Part shown: positions 1 to 12,300 of the stretch, in pieces
How the letters are laid out: every line of letters begins with the position of its first letter
Numbering within the stretch: position 1 is the stretch's first letter
DNA from: Oasisia sp. SBJ-2009
Taxonomy: Eukaryota > Annelida > Polychaeta > Sabellida > Siboglinidae
NCBI GenBank assembly: GCA_964017155.1
Contig: OZ024854.1
Coordinates: forward strand, 49,655,567 to 49,719,566
Length of the DNA stretch: 64,000 bases
Direction of reading: 5' to 3'
Program-made: the position numbers and the translations under genes
Notes under the pieces: model-generated
What the model was told of the DNA's origin: nothing
Database searches by the model: none
The model's input: the letters and a program-made list of their open reading frames with translations, nothing else

Positions 1-341
1 TTGCATGACTATAAAATTATCACATATTTCCCTACTTGTAAGTGAAAAATTGTGTGTGTTTCTGTGGCATTAGTCTAAGTGGATAGTAGTGTGTTTCTTT
101 GGAGATCTCTACTGTACTGAATTACACTTACAAGGTAAATTTTGAGTATTGAATAAAAATCTGCCATATTGATCAGTATCGAAGAATTCTGGTATCGAAC
201 CAGCACTACTTCTGTTGCATACTGCTTCTACTGGGAACTGTGTTCTATGTGCATATTAGACTTACAACGTAAGTATCGAGTATCGAACAAAATTCAGGTA
301 TCGATCGGTATCGAACAAAACCTGGTATCGAACCAGCACTA
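1..341 (-). mobile_element. TATCGA-rich TIR element, end of a copy running off the left edge
   Basis: This is the reverse complement of the left part of the element at 14830-16494. It shares TATCGA-type motifs, the segment around 70-140 and the terminal sequence, which here ends ...AACCAGCACTA at 341. No transposase is visible. It lies in the ERC intron after exon 6. Confidence 0.7.
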
Positions 342-3300
342 ATTATTACACAGCAAAGATACATTATTACACAGCAAAGATACATTGTTACACAATAAAG
401 ATATATTATTAGACAGAACGTGTCATTCCTTCAACTGCTCAGAGTGGCTTAGACTTCACTTCATGGCTGACTTCAGTAACCATCCTGCTTACATCTGTAG
501 TTAATATTACATATCTCCAAAACAGTTAATAAATGGGCCCTGAATAATATTACTGTTGGTCATTCCAACTTGTACCAATTTGAAGAAAGCCTTGAAATGG
601 TACTTGATCAATTTGTTTCATTGTTTCCGACCAAATGTACTTGCACTTAGAACAGTAGTTGATAAGTTTGTTTCAGAGTACAGGTACTTGTTCTCATACT
701 TGACATAAGACATTTGTACTTCACCTAAGTACTTGGCACTGCTCACAACACTCTGCCCCACCTCTGCTAGGTGTGTCACTTACATCAGCCTGCAGCATGG
801 CCCCAGCCTGTGCTAGGTGTGTCACTTACATCAGCCTGCAGCATGGCTCCCTGCCTGTGCTAGGTGTGTCACTTACATCAGCCTGCAGCATGGCCCCAGC
901 CTGTGCTAGGTGTGTCACTTACATAAGCCTGCAGCATGGCTCCCTGTGCTAGGTGTGTCACCTACATTAGCCTGCAGCATGGCCCCCTGTGCTAGGTGTG
1001 TCACCTACATTAGCCTGCAGCATGGCCCCCTGTGCTAGGTGTGTCACTTACATAAGCCTGCAGCATGGCCCCAGCCTGTGCTAGGTGTGTCACTTACATC
1101 AGCCTGCAGCATGGCCCTCCTGTGTTAGGTGTGTCACTTACATCAGCCTGCAGCATGGCCCTCCTGTGTTAGGTGTGTCACTTACATCAGCCTGCAGCAT
1201 GGCCCTCCTGTGTTAGGTGTGTCACTTACATCAGCCTGCAGCATGGCCCTCCTGTGTTAGGTGTGTCACTTACATCAGCCTGCAGCATGGCCCCCCTGTG
1301 TTAGGTGTGTCACTTACATCAGCCTGCAGCATGGCCCTCCTGTGCTAGGTGTGTCACTTACGTCAGCCTGCAGCATGGCCCTCCTGTGCTAGGTGTGTCC
1401 CTTACATCAGCCTGCAGCATGGCCCTCCTGTGCTAGGTGTGTCACTTACATCAGCCTGCAGCATGGCCCTCCTGTGCTAGGTGTGTCACTTACATCAGCC
1501 TGCAGCATGGCCCTCCTGTGCTAGGTGTGTCACTTACGTCAGCCTGCAGCATGGCCCTCCTGTGCTAGGTGTGTCACTTACATCAGCCTGCAGCATGGCC
1601 CTCCTGTGCTAGGTGTGTCACTTACGTCAGCCTGCAGCATGGCCCTCCTGTGCTAGGTGTGTCACTTACGTCAGCCTGCAGCATGGCCCCCCTGTGCTAG
1701 GTGTGTCACTTACGTCAGCCTGCAGCATGGCCCCAGCCTGTACTAGGTGTGTCACTTACGTCAGCCTGCAGCATGGCCCCAGCCTGTACTAGGTGTGTCA
1801 CTTACGTCAGCCTGCAGCATGGCCCTCCTGTGCTAGGTGTGTCACTTACGTCAGCCTGCAGCATGGCCCCCCTGTGCTAGGTGTGTCACTTACGTCAGCC
1901 TGCAGCATGGCCCTCCTGTGCTAGGTGTGTCACTTACGTCAGCCTGCAGCATGGCCCTCCTGTGTTAGGTGTGTCACTTACGTCAGCCTGCAGCATGGCC
2001 CTCCTGTGTTAGGTGTGTCACTTACGTCAGCCTGCAGCATGGCCCTCCTGTGTTAGGTGTGTCACTTACGTCAGCCTGCAGCATGGCCCTCCTGTGTTAG
2101 GTGTGTCACTTACGTCAGCCTGCAGCATGGCCCCCCTGTGCTAGGTGTGTCACTTACGTCAGCCTGCAGCATGGCCCTCCTGTGCTAGGTGTGTCACTTA
2201 CGTCAGCCTGCAGCATGGCCCCCCTGTGCTAGGTGTGTCACTTACATCAGCCTGCAGCATGGCCCTCCTGTGCTAGGTGTGTCACTTACATCAGCCTGCA
2301 GCATGGCCCTCCTGTGCTAGGTGTGTCACTTACGTCAGCCTGCAGCATGGCCCCAGCCTGTACTAGGTGTGTCACTTACGTCAGCCTGCAGCATGGCCCT
2401 CCTGTGCTAGGTGTGTCACTTACGTCAGCCTGCAGCATGGCCCCCCTGTGCTAGGTGTGTCACTTACGTCAGCCTGCAGCATGGCCCCAGCCTGTACTAG
2501 GTGTGTCACTTACGTCAGCCTGCAGCATGGCCCCAGCCTGTGCTAGGTGTGTCACTTACGTCAGCCTGCAGCATGGCCCCCCTGTACTAGGTGTGTCACT
2601 TACGTCAGCCTGCAGCATGGCCCTCCTGTGCTAGGTGTGTCACTTACGACAGCCTGCAGCATGGCCCCAGCCTGTGCTAGGTGTGTCACTTACGTCAGCC
2701 TGCAGCATGGCCCTCCTGTGCTAGGTGTGTCACTTACGTCAGCCTGCAGCATGGCCCCAGCCTGTGCTAGGTGTGTCACTTACGTCAGCCTGCAGCATGG
2801 CCCCCCTGTACTAGGTGTGTCACTTACGTCAGCCTGCAGCATGGCCCTCCTGTGCTAGGTGTGTCACTTACGTCAGCCTGCAGCATGGCTCCCCTGTGTT
2901 AGGTGTGCCACTTACGTCAGCCTGCAGCATGGCTCCCCTGTGTTAGGTGTGTCACTTACGTCAGCCTGCAGCATGGCCCCCCTGTGCTAGGTGTGTCACT
3001 TACGTCAGCCTGCAGCATGGCCCCCCTGTGCTAGGTGTGTCACTTACGTCAGACTGCAGCATGGCTCCCCTGTACTAGGTGTGTCACTTACGTCAGCCTG
3101 CAGCATGGCCCCCCTGTGCTAGGTGTGTCACTTACGTCAGCCTGCAGCATGGCCCCCCTGTGCTAGGTGTGTCACTTACGTCAGCCTGCAGCATGGCCCC
3201 CCTGTACTAGGTGTGTCACTTACGTCAGCCTGCAGCATGGCCCCCCTGTGCTAGGTGTGTCACTTACGTCAGCCTGCAGCATGGCCCCCCTGTACTAGGT

Positions 3301-6300
3301 GTGTCACTTACGTCAGCCTGCAGCATGGCTCCCCTGTGCTAGGTGTGTCACTTACGTCAGCCTGCAGCATGGCCCCCCTGTACTAGGTGTGTCACTTACG
3401 TCAGCCTGCAGCATGGCCCCCCTGTGCTAGGTGTGTCACTTACGTCAGCCTGCAGCATGGCCCCCCTGTACTAGGTGTGTCACTTACGTCAGCCTGCAGC
3501 ATGGCTCCCCTGTGCTAGATGTGTCACTTACGTCAGCCTGCAGCATGGCCCCCCTGTACTAGGTGTGTCACTTACGTCAGCCTGCAGCATGGCCCCCCTG
3601 TGCTAGGTGTGTCACTTACGTCAGCCTGCAGCATGGCCCCCCTGTACTAGTTGTGTCACTTACGTCAGCCTGCAGCATGGCTCCCCTGTGCTAGGTGTGT
3701 CACTTACGTCAGCCTGCAGCATGGCCCCCTGTGCTAGGTGTGTCACTTACGTCAGCCTGCAGCATGGCCCCCTGTGCTAGGTGTGTCACTTACGTCAGCC
3801 TGCAGCATGGCCCCCCTGTACTAGGTGTGTCACTTACGTCAGCCTGCAGCATGGCCCCCTGCTGTTCCTTGGCGTCCACCTGCTCCCTGAGGACACTGAT
3901 GTGCTGCTGGAGGTCCGCCTCCTGCTTCTCCCACGTCTCCACCCGGGTCTGCAGGGAACACAGCTCCGTCTGCTTGCCCGCCAACTCAGCCTTCACATTG
4001 TCCAGCTGGGTGGGGGCAGACACAGCGAGGTCAGACACTAAGTTTTGTCTTACTTCAGGGCTGTTATATCTGTTTGTAAATAGCACTACCTTCGTTGTGA
4101 GATAAAGTATATCATTGTTGACAAGTTGTCTTAATTTCGGAGGTTGACACTGGAAATGGACTGACCAATAAGTAGCTGGGAATAACACAGGATGTGCCCA
4201 GACCTCTCACACTGACCGCCCACTTTAACTCACGCCCTGACCTATCACTTGACCTGTCAGTTACCCTGACCTTTCACGTGACCCCTAACCCTGTACTCTG
4301 ACCTCTGCTCTGTTCCCTTAACCTCTCACCCTGATCTGTCACCTTAACCTCTCACCCTGCTATCACCTTAACCTCTCACCCTGATCTGTCACCTTAACCT
4401 CTCACCCTGCTATCACCTTAACCTCTCACCCTGATATGTCACCTTAACCTCTCACCCTGCTATCACCTTAACCTCTCACCCTGATCTGTCACCTTAACCT
4501 CTCACCCTGACCTGTCACCTTAACCTCTCACCTTGACCTGTCACCTTAACCTCTCACCCTGCTATCACCTTAACCTCTCACCCTGATCTGTCACCTTAAC
4601 CTCTCACCCTGCTATCACCTTAACCTCTCACCCTGACCTGTCACCTTAACCTCTCACCCTGCTGTCACCTTAACATCTCACATAACTTGTCACCTTAACC
4701 TCTCACCCTGCTGTCACCTTAACCTCTCACATAACTTGTCACCTTAACCTCTCACCCTGCCCTACTACACTGAATGCTCACCTTTGTCTTGAGCAATTTC
4801 TCCTGACTCTCCAGTGTCTCCAGCCGCTCCTGGCTGACCTCTTGACCCTCACCATCTGCTGTCAGCCTCCGCAGCTCCATCTCCAGAGATTCTATCTGTA
4901 GGTCCTGCAACACCAGGAGAAGGTCATGAGAGAGGTCACTGGTGAAATGGTAACAAAGGTGAAGGTCACCACAGAGGTCATCTATGAGAAAACATGAAGG
5001 TAATCAAGTTCAATGAAAAGGTCATCATGGAAGTCAAAATGTAGGTCATAAAGGGAAGGTCATCAATAAAATCAATGGCTATCTGCTGATGGTGATTACC
5101 TGTTGTTTTTGTAATTTGTAATCTTTCCATATTGTATATGGAAAGGTAAGATTGACATCCATTTGTGCTTTGTAGTTTATTCCTGGTTTTGTTCTTTCTT
5201 TGTTGTCTTTGTCATTATATTGAAACAGGTACAATGTATGACATTTTTTACAATAATGTATCATTAATTATATAGTATAAACTAACAGTCTACAAAGTTG
5301 TACTTCCCACATGTCTATGAAGCTAAATGCAGACACCATACAGACAATATCTGAAGGCCTTAGAGCAATATCACCAACGTTACACGCATACAAAAGATAT
5401 TGCTAGTCATTTGTCAGGAGAGAACAAATTGCATGTCCTTGATGAAGCTCACACATCAACCACTGTCGCAATCACCAAGTAACAATTGAGATGGGCCAGG
5501 CTTGTACTGGGAACACAAGGCACTACACTGACTGTCCAGGGGAAGTTTTCTACTCAGAGCTATGAGATGGGAAACTGTTCGAAGGAGAACAGCATAAATA
5601 CAATAAATACATCCACAGATATGCCTTGGAAAGATGTCACTGCTGACACTGCCAAGAAAAACATTGCTGTAATTTTATGTTTTCAAAATTACTGATAAAT
5701 AGTAATTAACATTCAGTGATATAATTTCATACAGCTGGGATGCTAATATGTGAGTTATTTTTTTATGAAATTGTGAAGTTACTTAAGTTAAAGTGTGATT
5801 TGTCACACTAGGAACATATGTCAGTCTTCCAAGAAGTCAAGAGCATAAGTCAAGAGCATGAAGTAGAGTGACCACAAATGACATCTGCTGTCACACGATA
5901 TGTCAAATCTGTCATAACACTACCATTAGTTTCTCTGACAATTTCAAAAAAAAATGTTTTCAATAAAATGGCACTATTTATGTGTCTGTATGTACACGGT
6001 CAAGCAGCAGCGTGTTTACTTGACGAAACTGAACTAAAAATTTAAACAGGTTTAATCTAATAGATCTGATAAAAACAAACATTTGATGTTAATGGTGTAA
6101 CCATTTACTGGGATTTGTATAGTCAGTCCAGAAACCACAACAACAGTGGCTTTAAAAACAACTTACTGACACAACGATAGAAACTGTATAGTAATCAAAC
6201 TTGTGAATAATGAATAACTACTTTGTAAGATCCTCTAATCAGAACAACACAGGTATTCAGGGAGATTACCAGGCTATTTCAGGGGCTCCTTTAGAAAACT

Positions 6301-9300
6301 GCAAAATTATTTCAAAATGTCAAACCAAGATCACTAATGCTACAAGTGTCTATTTTGAGGTGAGAACATCCATCCGAAATATGCCTGTGGTGACAGATGG
6401 AGACTCTCCCTTCTATGTCTGCCGTCATCAGCCAGCCAGTGTCAACAGTGTCCCAGTGACGTCATGCAATAGACTCAGACCTGTGTCTTTAGACAGAACA
6501 CAGCTCAGGCGGCCGCAGTGTCAGCTCCAGGGGACATCACAGACTGTCACTTAAACAATCCCCACCGAGTCTTTATGGCGCGACAACATCTATGCATAAA
6601 GTGCACATATGTTGGGCCCCTGGCGATGAGGCCAAGGTGGTGCTACACACACACACGGGCCTCTACTAGCGAGCCAGCCGCGGCAGTATCACCCACAAAC
6701 CACGGAGAACAGTTTCTATAATAAAGTCTCCTCCAAAGAGGCATTCATCAGCCAGCTGCCTCCTCATGATTCCTAGAGCCAGAACATGTAATAGCACATT
6801 TTAAACATTCCACTGCAGACTTTTACTGATAAATAAAATAACAAATTGAGATTTGTATTGCTTTGGTCTAGCTTGGAGGAAGCTCACATAGAAGTAAAGT
6901 CAAAACTAGTGCACTCGTGCCAGGGAGATGAAAGAGAATCATGTCAGGAACACAATAAGCAGACAGTTGTTTGTGTACCAGGACTGTCACGATGGCCTCC
7001 AAAATATTCTAGTGATAACAGTTGATGTTAATTTTGTTATGATAATTTTGTAATGGTTAAAGAGGCTTTCATATTTTTATGCAAATAAGGATATTAGACA
7101 TACATGTATTTATTCATGGGGTCACAAGAAGATGTTATCAGGCTATGGTGTTGGGCCACTGTGGATCACCCTACCCCGTACATCAAAGTTGGGTGATGGT
7201 GAATTAATATAACCTACTATACATGTTATATTATTTACAAGTCACAGTGTAGTGGTTAACACATCTCAGTCTGGTTTACATGTTGTCATAAAGCTGGTTC
7301 ACGATGCGGGACACAACATAGAAATGTTTTTGTAAAACCCAGCTCCAAAGCTAGTGACTTGCAACTTGAAAGGCGACCTTAATGAAACGCGGAGAACATT
7401 GCAGACGCTGACACAGAGTTACCACAGACCACTGTGGGGACGCATGTGAGGCTGTGAACCTAGTGTGGCTAAGGCCTGCCTCACAGGTACATACTCCACA
7501 CAGTCCTAGATGGTTAGGCGTGGCAGCAATGTTTGCAATGTCCACAAATATGCCAACAATTACCTAGCTCTAGGGAGGGGAAGGAGTGTTCTGATTGTCA
7601 ACACTCAACCGTGAGGAAAATAGATTGCTACACTGGTCTTGTACAAGAATGTACTACCTAGCACGTGAAACAAGCAAATTGCCTGTAATCATCATTTTGG
7701 ATCATAAAAATCACACATTCCATGACACATATTGTGATTGAACCAATGTGAAAAAATACGAAGAAAATGGGAAGGTGAGGATTTGAGTTAATGTGAAATG
7801 AAACCTTTTCTGACTTTATGAACTTGTGAGATAATCCCTTAATAACATGTGGCAAGTGCTGAAAACTGACTAGAGGCAGCTGACAGCAGACCTGGCTCCA
7901 GTCACTGCTGGTGAAACCAACCAACCCATCCACACTCACTCCTCCTTCCAACCCGCGACATCTCCAGGGATACAGAGTTAATAGACATGGTGAAAGAGTG
8001 GAGAGTCCAGAGGGAGGGCAGGATTATGTAGAAGGGGAGCAATGGAGAGGAAGGGAACGAGGGAGGAAAGAAGGGAGGGTGGAGGAGTGGGAGGGACCCA
8101 AGAGGGGTGGGAGAAAGAGGCAGAGGAGACAGAGGTGGCAGAAAATTAGTGAGGGATCGAGAGAGGGGGAGGGAGGGATGGAGAAAGAGAGATAGAGGGA
8201 GAGAATAGGGGACTGTGATAGTTGGTGACAACTGGTTGAGAGGACAGAACAGATCAGGTGACACGTGACACGTGTCCCCATTCTGCTTGAGAGCATGTAG
8301 GTAGTATATTTACAAATAGGCTTTAAGTTAGGATTCCATATCTACGGAAATGACATGCAGATGCAGCATGTGGCAAGACAAACAGGGCCCGGTGGAAATC
8401 AATAGAAGTAGTTTCACATGTATAGGTGGAAGTGTTTTTCACACGGACGCAGTTACAGGAAACAAAATCACTCAATGTAAGGATTCAAATCACACAAGTA
8501 TGAATAATTCCCAGAAGTGACGACACAACACACATATTTCCCACGCCACATGCTCTTTACATACACGTGAAATCCCACTTTCAGTCTTTACCTATTGGAT
8601 ACATGCGCACAAATAACAAAGCCATTATTTTCACATGCCACTTACGAAAATAAGTCTCTATCAAGAACACTTTAACCGTATTATATATTATTTATATATA
8701 CACCAATGGTATGCAGAGAGTTAAATCTAGATATTTTGACATCATCTTCACCACACACCACAAAAGACCTGACATTAATGACAATTTCCCTAGCTATTAA
8801 GGTCACCCCGGGAGTCGACAAAACTGACCTTAATAGCAAGGTAACTAATATCCTATATGTTACTGTTATAGATAGAAATAACAGTCCTAGAGTGGCCTTG
8901 ACTGTGAGGTGGCTGCATTGCCAAGGTGAGTGTACATTAGTTGTAGGACCCTAGCTCCATGCGTGGTCTCCTACCTTGGTCTGCATGAGGGTCTGCATGG
9001 AGGCGTTGTCTCCACTCAGGTCCAGTGATGTCCTGTTGGTCTGTAGTTCCTGCATCAGAAGACAGACCATGAGGACCAAGAGATGAGACCAGACCATCTC
9101 CCAGCGGTCTACACATATGGATCATCAGTTGATTCACTTTGTAAGTCCTGCTGGTGTTTCCAGGTATTGCTGTAGACAGCAACATGATCCAGTCAATGGC
9201 CCCAGTTGTCAGATTTGTCATACAGCAACGACAAAATCTGGAGATTAATTTATTTTCTCTTTAGTAACCTTCTCTTGGTGAACAAGAGTATACTGGTATA

Positions 9301-12300
9301 ATAAGCAATGATACAATACATGTGACAGTTATGTCACAATATGATGTATATCGCATTACATAACAATATACAGTTTTAGAGGTACAGTTTATATGCAACA
9401 CATACAAAGTATGTAAATGTCACTACATCTAAAACACAATGCATGTAATATCTAAAAACCTATTTCATAATGGTCAATAATCACTTTACTCATTGAACCA
9501 GAAATATTAATTCTAAATGATAACCTTAAATAAAAAATGCTTACAGGTATTGTTATCTTTCAACATGTTAACTCTCTGGGAAAATACATTTGCATATATC
9601 GTACGTATCATAAATTCATAATACATGTAAGGAAACAACTGTGTTGTGTATTGTGCCAGGAGATGGGTCAATTAGACACATTGATGAATCACTCAGCCTT
9701 GATCACCGCCTAACTTACTATGAGTTATCAACTGCCCAGAAAATTGTCCCAGTTGTGAGGTTCATTATGGGCACTGTTGCTGCGTCTGTTGTGAACCTCT
9801 TCAGTGGACACTTGTCTATATTTACTGGACACTTACAGATGTCTGACTAGACGGAACTGCTTCGAGCAAGACATGTCATCAACTTGATTGTCCAATTCAG
9901 GTCTCCAGCCACGATGTCCATTATGGACACCGGCCAGTTTAACTCACTGACGTCTTGGACTAGACTCATCAAAAACAGCTGACGACAGCTGTCACATACA
10001 CGGGAAATACACACAATTGATCAGTACTGTACTGACAACAGGATGCATTAACAAAATGAACCAACAGGTCTTGTGTGCCAGGTTTTGCGTGCACTGCATA
10101 CACATGTGTGCGTGTTTGCACACCTGTCAAACATGATTCACTAATGATAACCACCAACGGGACCCATTCTCGGATCATCTCCGCCTTAATTTGACAGCTA
10201 CAAGAGAGTGCTGCCCCCTGCTGGCTCACCCTATTGTCACGATTGAGTGACGAAACCCTACCTGCCCTTCCTATCAACTCCCCGCAGGGGGGAACGAGAC
10301 ACACATTGGTAAATAACGATTCCCTGCGGAGCGATCAAATCATGAATCAACACGCTTTTTTGCATTCAGTGGCCTGCGAGATTCAATGCGTTAGCCCAAG
10401 TGGTACCGCCAGAATCCATCAGCGAGAAAAAACGTAATTAAATTGTGGACACAGACACCTCGGCGTGCACGCCGCACATGCGGCCGCACGTTTACTGCTA
10501 TGTGCGCACGGCCGCCCCGACAAAACACTTGATTCAGTTCCAAATTGTAACAAGTGAACACTGCGCCCGACAAATGTGATAATGTTGTATTTCCTCACCA
10601 GTTCTCCTTGAGTGCCGGCCAAGTGATTGGCTGAATCAGGTTAACTGGCACTGCCGTTTCGGCGGGACAGGCTGGCGGTGTCGTGGCACGGTGTCGTAGC
10701 ACGGCAGTGTCAACGGCAATGTCACAGCCAATACTGCACAGTTAAGTGATAGATCGACGTAGTAGAACGTCACGTTGTCTCACTGGTGAATGATGGAAGA
10801 ATGGTGGAATGATGGATTAAAAGGCTGCCTACTTGACAGAAATGGCCTGCTCCTCACACACCAGTGTACACTTGGTTGACAATTAAGACTTTTGAAGCAC
10901 ACACAGTGATACACCCTATCCCAGGGCCTGAAAATACACCACCATAAAATTAATCAGTGTATACTTTATTATGTTGCTACATTGTAACTTGTGAAACAAA
11001 TGTCACAGGCTGCTTGTTTTGCAACATCCAACCAAATACACTCTATTAACTGTCATTGCCTCCGTCACACAAGGGGCTGGTGACACCACACGACAGACAC
11101 TGACGGATGCTTCTGAGGTGACCTCCTAAAAAGTCCCACATTGCTTCTCCACACTCCGCATCAGGATCAGATGGAATCTGTGAGCAGGCAGACTTTCCCA
11201 TTAACCACGGCCTGATCAATACGGGATCACCCGGCATCCACCACTGTGACACTGACAACATCAGATCCAGCTGATTTGGGGTCTATTGATAGAGAACAGC
11301 GGCGTCCCATCGGGATATGGCATTGATTCTCCAGCGCGATCAATCACAATGACTTCAGACCGGTTGCTACGAAAGATCAATACTTCCCAGATCGAACGGC
11401 TGTCTGTAAATAGCGTTTGAAAAACTGCACTGCCGCGATAACTTTCCGCTAGTCCATAAATATATTCCAATTTAATTTGTGGCTTTCAATATGTTGACAA
11501 CAGTCTATTGTGCAAGCTCTCTGTATCCGAATGAAACATTCGTAACCGAAGACAGCCGTCACAACACAACTGACATTCTGATATTTCACATCAAAGACAT
11601 ACGGGATGTTTCATCAAAAAACCTAAGCTATTCATTTATCGGCCTACGCCGGCCTAGACAGGTTGTCAGAGGGTCATCTGTCACCGACCACATCAAAGAC
11701 ACAATTCCAGAATAGACTCTGCTCCTGTGCGGCTATTGGAAATATCGTCCTGAGGTTTAATCCTTACTCTAGAGAGACTCATACCTCACGGGCATCCATC
11801 TAAATCCTACTTCCTTAAAATAAATACACCGAACTGGATCATAACAATGTTTCAATTAATAGCATATATTTGCCCTATTTATAGAGAGCGCAATGGCTCA
11901 AGGGTAGAGCTTTGGACTCTTGACTATGAGAACTCAGGTTCAAACCCTGTTAAAACCATGGGCAAGTTTTTTCACAGTGGCAAATATGTGTAGGGTACAC
12001 ACCACCAATTGATTTTCCATAGGCGGCCATTGTAATGTTTTTTTGATTTCCCACTAGGATTATGCTTCCATGGTATTGGAAAGTTCAGACATTAATTAGT
12101 GTCCATCGACACATGTCATGTATAAAATTCGTGAAAATGACATATCTCTTTCTCCTACAATCAACTCTCCAACCCCTTCATTTTTGCTTCAATCAGTGGC
12201 CGATTGCCAATGTTGACACCTGTAGGCCAAATTACACTGGTATGCATACGCACCTTTTCACTGTCTGTCAAATTTCATTATTTCGCAGCCGTGATATCAC

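Larger units (their letters stand above)
4905..8974. other. ERC intron 4
   Basis: About 4.1 kb. It contains a tRNA-like SINE head near 7243, a purine-rich tract at 7997-8206 and a small TIR element near 8780-8925, listed separately. The rest is AT-rich single-copy-looking sequence with no exon, RNA gene or larger repeat that I can support. Confidence 0.5.

Noticed and set aside
762..3860. CRISPR-like regular array
   Set aside because: No unique spacers; the whole unit repeats, and the genome is plainly eukaryotic.
4210..4760. Fourth splice-junction-derived array
   Set aside because: Shares only about 7-8 bases (AAGGTGA) with the exon-5 donor and has no coding bases, so derivation is not supported.
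7902..8296. Ser/Pro/Leu-rich minus frames and Arg/Gly/Glu-rich plus frame
   Set aside because: Arise from the purine tract; not coding.
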